From the NCBI GenBank assembly GCA_024742695.1, contig JANSXY010000022.1, positions 1 to 64,000 of the forward strand: 64,000 bases of DNA, written 5' to 3'. A program made the translations under genes and the position numbers. The notes under the pieces were generated by a model, which did no database searches, was not told the origin of the DNA, and saw only the letters and a list, made by a program, of their open reading frames with translations. Within the stretch, counting starts at the first letter, position 1, and each line of letters opens with the position of its first letter. Origin of the DNA: Paracoccaceae bacterium. GTDB lineage: Bacteria > Pseudomonadota > Alphaproteobacteria > Rhodobacterales > Rhodobacteraceae. Shown here in pieces: positions 61,301 through 64,000 of the stretch.

Positions 61301-61426
61301 CTATTCCAGCCGCACGTTCTCGCTCGAATGCACCTCGGCCGAAGAAAAGCCGAGTTCGTTCAGCACCAGCCACGCCGCGACGGCGATGACGGCCGTGCCG
61401 GCCAGCCCCATGTAGAGCGCTTTCAT
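61301..61426 (-). CDS. 41-residue single-pass membrane protein
   Basis: A short gene read from the ATG at 61426 (AGGGGAGTG upstream) to a TAG at 61301-61303. The protein begins MKALYMGLAGTAVIAVAAWL and has one membrane helix (about residues 5-24), followed by a short charged periplasmic tail ending SSENVRLE. It lies five bases after the WD40-cytochrome gene. Size and position suggest a small subunit or assembly factor of the membrane formate dehydrogenase; no family is recognised. Confidence 0.65.
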   Translation of the reverse strand: MKALYMGLAGTAVIAVAAWLVLNELGFSSAEVHSSENVRLE

Positions 61427-61430
61427 TGGC

Positions 61431-62708
61431 TCACTCCCCTTTCGTGGCCTGTTTCAGGAATGCGACAAGATCGGCCCGGTCGTCGGCGCCCGCGATCACC
61501 TGCATCGGCATCTTGGAACCGGGGATGTAGTGATCGGGGCCGATGTCGAACAGCGCGTCGATCGTCTCGTCCGTCCAGACCAGGTCGGACCCGGCCAGCA
61601 CCGGCGAATAGGGATAGCCGGGCACCGCGCCGGCCGGCCGGCCGAAAACGCCGTAAAGCGTCGGCCCGGCCTGCCGCGAGGGGCCCGGTTCCAGCGAATG
61701 GCAGATCGAGCATTTGCGCATGAACTGGCGCTCGCCGTTCGGCATGGTTTCGGCCGGGCGCAGGAAGCTTCGCTCCTGCCCCATCGCCGGGTCGAACCGG
61801 TCGAGCATCGCGACCGGCCAGGAATAGATCACGTCGTCGATCCCGCCGGCGTGGATCACCGTTCCGTCGGGCGAGAAGGCCAGCGCCCAGACCGGCCCGG
61901 TACGCGCGGCGCGGAAATCCCGCGCGATCGTCCAGGTCGCGGTGTCGATCATCATGATGTAGCCGTGCCCGTCGCCGACGGCCAGCTGGCCGGTGGCCGG
62001 GTGATGCGCCATGGCGAGGATCGGGCGCCGGTCGAGCGTGAAATCCGCGATCGGCGCGCCGGTTTCGATCTCGATCACCCGCGTCACGCCGTCGGCCGCG
62101 CCATAGGCGATCCAGCCGGGGCCGATGACCAGCTTGTTGACCGGGAAGCCGTTCTTCACGATCACCCGCAGGGCGGACCCGTCGGTGGCATAGCGCAGGA
62201 TGTTGCCATCTGTGGTCGCGGCATAGATCGCCGCGCCGTCGGGGCCGTAGGCCACGGCGTTGACGCCGGCGCCCGGGGCGGGCAGATCGCGCGCGGCGGC
62301 GCCCTCGGCAAGCGGCCACAGACGCAGCGACCCGTCCCAGCTGCCGCTGGCCACCCAATCCCCGCCCGGCGCCACCGCAAGCGCCGTCACCTTGCCGAGG
62401 TGCCGGCCCAGTTCGCGCGGTTCCGCGCCCCAGAGCCGGATCGCGAAATCGTCGCCGCCGCTGACCAGCGTGCCATCGGATCCGAGGGCCAATGCCGTCA
62501 CCGCCGCGTCGTGGCCCTCCAGCCAGGTCGGAGTGCGGCCCTGCCACAGTCCGACCGAGTTGTCGAAACTGGCCGAAACGACACGGCCGTCCGGCGCCAC
62601 GGCGAGCGCCATGATCGGCCCGCCGTGACCCTTCAGCGTGGTGAAGTCCTGCGCCGCCGGGGCAATGGCCCCGGCCAGCCACAACGCCGCCGCCAGACAC
62701 CAGCGCAT
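61431..62708 (-). CDS. Periplasmic WD40-repeat protein fused to cytochrome c
   Basis: Protein of 425 residues with a signal peptide (AAALWLAGAIAPAAQ). Residues 25-315 contain seven or so WD40 blades ('LKGHGGPIMALAVAPDGRVVSASFDNSVGLW', 'LEGHDAAVTALALGSDGTLVSGGDDFAIRLW', 'GSWDGSLRLW' and others). Residues 325-425 are a class I cytochrome c with C333-S-I-C336-H337 and axial Met in 'PGSKMPM' (M400 or M402). Located directly after the formate dehydrogenase gamma gene, it is a candidate electron outlet or extra subunit of that enzyme. The frame extends upstream, but the start at 62708 gives the signal peptide. Confidence 0.87.
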   Translation of the reverse strand: MRWCLAAALWLAGAIAPAAQDFTTLKGHGGPIMALAVAPDGRVVSASFDNSVGLWQGRTPTWLEGHDAAVTALALGSDGTLVSGGDDFAIRLWGAEPRELGRHLGKVTALAVAPGGDWVASGSWDGSLRLWPLAEGAAARDLPAPGAGVNAVAYGPDGAAIYAATTDGNILRYATDGSALRVIVKNGFPVNKLVIGPGWIAYGAADGVTRVIEIETGAPIADFTLDRRPILAMAHHPATGQLAVGDGHGYIMMIDTATWTIARDFRAARTGPVWALAFSPDGTVIHAGGIDDVIYSWPVAMLDRFDPAMGQERSFLRPAETMPNGERQFMRKCSICHSLEPGPSRQAGPTLYGVFGRPAGAVPGYPYSPVLAGSDLVWTDETIDALFDIGPDHYIPGSKMPMQVIAGADDRADLVAFLKQATKGE

Positions 62709-62712
62709 CGCG

Positions 62713-63939
62713 CTACTCCGCCGGGGCGGAGGCGGCGGGCGCCTCCTTCTCCTTCGCCTTGACCTCGTCGAGCCAGATCGAGTGGTGCTGGTGCGCCCAG
62801 GCCTCGTCGACCTCGCCGCTGCCCATCGCATCGAACGCGCCCTCCATCCCGATCGAGCCGATGTAGATATGCGCGATGATGATCGCCATCAGCACGAAGC
62901 CGACGATCGCGTGCCACGCCTGGGCCAGCTGCATCTCTTCCTGCGGGGCAAGCTGGGTCGGCAGATCGGCGATCCCCAGCAGCCCCGGCACGCCGAGATC
63001 GTTGAGCACCGTGAAGGTCTTGGCGAACAGCGGCAGTTCGAAGGGGAACAGCAGCGACAGGCCGGAGACCGAGATCGAGCCACCCAGCAGGATCACCGAC
63101 CAGAAGATGATCTTCTGGCCCGCGTTGAACTTCTTCGCGGGCGGGTGCTTCTTGCCGACGATGCCGCCGGCCTGCGCGAACCACGTCAGGTCCGTCCGGT
63201 TCGGGATGTTGTGCCAGACCCACATCACGAAGATCATCACCAGCGCCAGCATGAACGGCCAGGCGATGTTGTTGTGGATGATCTTCGAGGCGCTGAGGAT
63301 CACCGCGTTCGCCTCCTTGCCCAGCGTGGGCGCGATGAAGGCGCGGCCGAACATCACGACCAGCCCGGTCAGCCCGAGCAGGATGAACGAGCCTGCCAGC
63401 ATCCAGTGCGCGAAGCGTTCGATACCGGCGAAGCGGGTCACGGTGCGCCCGGTCATCGGCTCGTCGATCCTGATCTTGCCGCGCAGCAGGTAGAACAGGA
63501 TCAGCGCCGCGATCGTGCCCAGCAGAAGGTAGCCGCCATAGGTCGCCAGCGGCCCCTCGCGGAACTGGTACCACGCCATGCCGCCGTCCTGGATCAGGTT
63601 GCGCGCCACGTCGCCGCCGGCCGAGACGGTCACGCTGTCGTGCCCGTAGCGCAGCGCGCGCCAGACCTCGCTGTCGGATTCGCCGCCCAGCGTGCCGAGC
63701 TGCGCGGCGATGCCGGCGGCGGTGCCATCGCCGATCAGGCTGCGGCGGAAACTGTCGTCCACGACCTCGCCGCGCTGGCGGGCCAGGATGTCTTCCAGCG
63801 TCTGCGCGCCTCCGGTGGCGGACCGGTCGACCTCGGCGGCCGCGTCCGCCGCGGCATCCTGCGCGATGGCGGGCACGGGCAGACCTGCCGGCACGGCCAG
63901 TGCCAGGGTCGCCAGGATTGCAAGGGCAAGCTTCCTCAT
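62713..63939 (-). CDS. Membrane formate dehydrogenase gamma subunit (cytochrome b)
   Basis: Protein of 408 residues. A signal-like start and an extra 130-residue periplasmic region lead into four membrane helices of the FdoI/FdnI cytochrome b type. Likely haem His residues are in 'GIERFAHWMLAGSF', 'KIIHNNIAWPF' and 'QAWHAIVGFVLMAIIIAHIYIG'; 'GVPGLLGIADLPTQLAPQEEMQLAQAWH' is typical of gamma subunits. C-terminal tail ends in Ala/Glu-rich residues. The alpha and beta subunits of this second formate dehydrogenase should lie beyond the right edge. GAGGAAG precedes the start at 63939; nothing else is seen in 63940-64000. Confidence 0.92.
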   Translation of the reverse strand: MRKLALAILATLALAVPAGLPVPAIAQDAAADAAAEVDRSATGGAQTLEDILARQRGEVVDDSFRRSLIGDGTAAGIAAQLGTLGGESDSEVWRALRYGHDSVTVSAGGDVARNLIQDGGMAWYQFREGPLATYGGYLLLGTIAALILFYLLRGKIRIDEPMTGRTVTRFAGIERFAHWMLAGSFILLGLTGLVVMFGRAFIAPTLGKEANAVILSASKIIHNNIAWPFMLALVMIFVMWVWHNIPNRTDLTWFAQAGGIVGKKHPPAKKFNAGQKIIFWSVILLGGSISVSGLSLLFPFELPLFAKTFTVLNDLGVPGLLGIADLPTQLAPQEEMQLAQAWHAIVGFVLMAIIIAHIYIGSIGMEGAFDAMGSGEVDEAWAHQHHSIWLDEVKAKEKEAPAASAPAE

Positions 63940-64000
63940 CTTTCTTCCTCTCCCTGTCCGGCGGGTCTGTCAGGTCGCCCGTTTGCCGGAATTGCCGTCG

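Overview
The window is GC-rich, densely packed chromosomal DNA. Its protein families point to an alphaproteobacterium of the Rhodobacterales (Roseobacter/Paracoccus-like): TRAP transporters, a ydbH-ynbE-ydbL trio, a formate dehydrogenase whose NuoE and NuoF modules are fused, DUF2478, and a membrane protein of the kind often mislabelled 'translation initiation factor 2'. Genus assignment is inference. No rRNA, tRNA or CRISPR array was seen.

Layout. 0-6 kb: housekeeping and small exported proteins (SIMPL protein, O-acetylhomoserine sulfhydrylase, a glycosyltransferase-like protein, a c-type cytochrome). 6-9 kb: TRAP transporter 1 (dctQ-dctM-dctP order). 9.4-11.2 kb: a HTH/periplasmic-binding-domain regulator and a decayed IS6-family element. 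11.2-15.5 kb: a stress-type membrane protein pair and ydbH-ynbE-ydbL. 15.5-19.3 kb: a three-subunit molybdenum hydroxylase with a MoaD-like protein. 19.4-24.2 kb: a flavin monooxygenase divergent from a Rieske oxygenase-RidA-DUF1028-LysR unit. 24.2-31.8 kb: a LuxR regulator divergent from a Pot-type ABC transporter, a nitrilase-family amidase and a trimethylamine/histamine-dehydrogenase-like flavoprotein. 31.8-37.8 kb: TRAP transporter 2 with a DadA-like oxidase, divergent from a LysR gene and an Asp/Glu-racemase-like gene. 37.8-46.9 kb: a HisA paralogue, a class III (SpuC-like) aminotransferase, a GntR regulator, a second Pot-type ABC transporter, an MDR dehydrogenase and an SDR. 46.9-48.3 kb: a zinc-finger mini-protein and an EF-hand protein. 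48.4-64 kb: a formate dehydrogenase region.

How they fit. Two themes dominate. The first (about 19-47 kb) is uptake and oxidation of organic amines or amino acids: two polyamine-type ABC importers, one TRAP importer, a Rieske oxygenase with a Glu bridging residue as in quaternary-amine oxygenases, a flavin amine dehydrogenase with a histamine-dehydrogenase-like pocket, a transaminase, an amino-acid oxidase, RidA, an amidase and several local regulators. The second is molybdenum (or tungsten) enzymology: the hydroxylase with MoaD-like partner, a soluble NAD-linked formate dehydrogenase (alpha plus fused NuoE/NuoF), TusA, FdhD, MobA, MobB, MoeA fused to an extra domain, DUF2478, and the gamma subunit of a second, membrane formate dehydrogenase that runs off the right edge. 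A sensor kinase and an NtrC-type response regulator lacking the GAFTGA loop sit on either side of the formate genes and may form one signalling pair.

A structural pattern recurs: tightly packed convergent genes often end in inverted repeats that span both stop codons (perfect at 24151-24168; 11-bp arms at 50352-50374).
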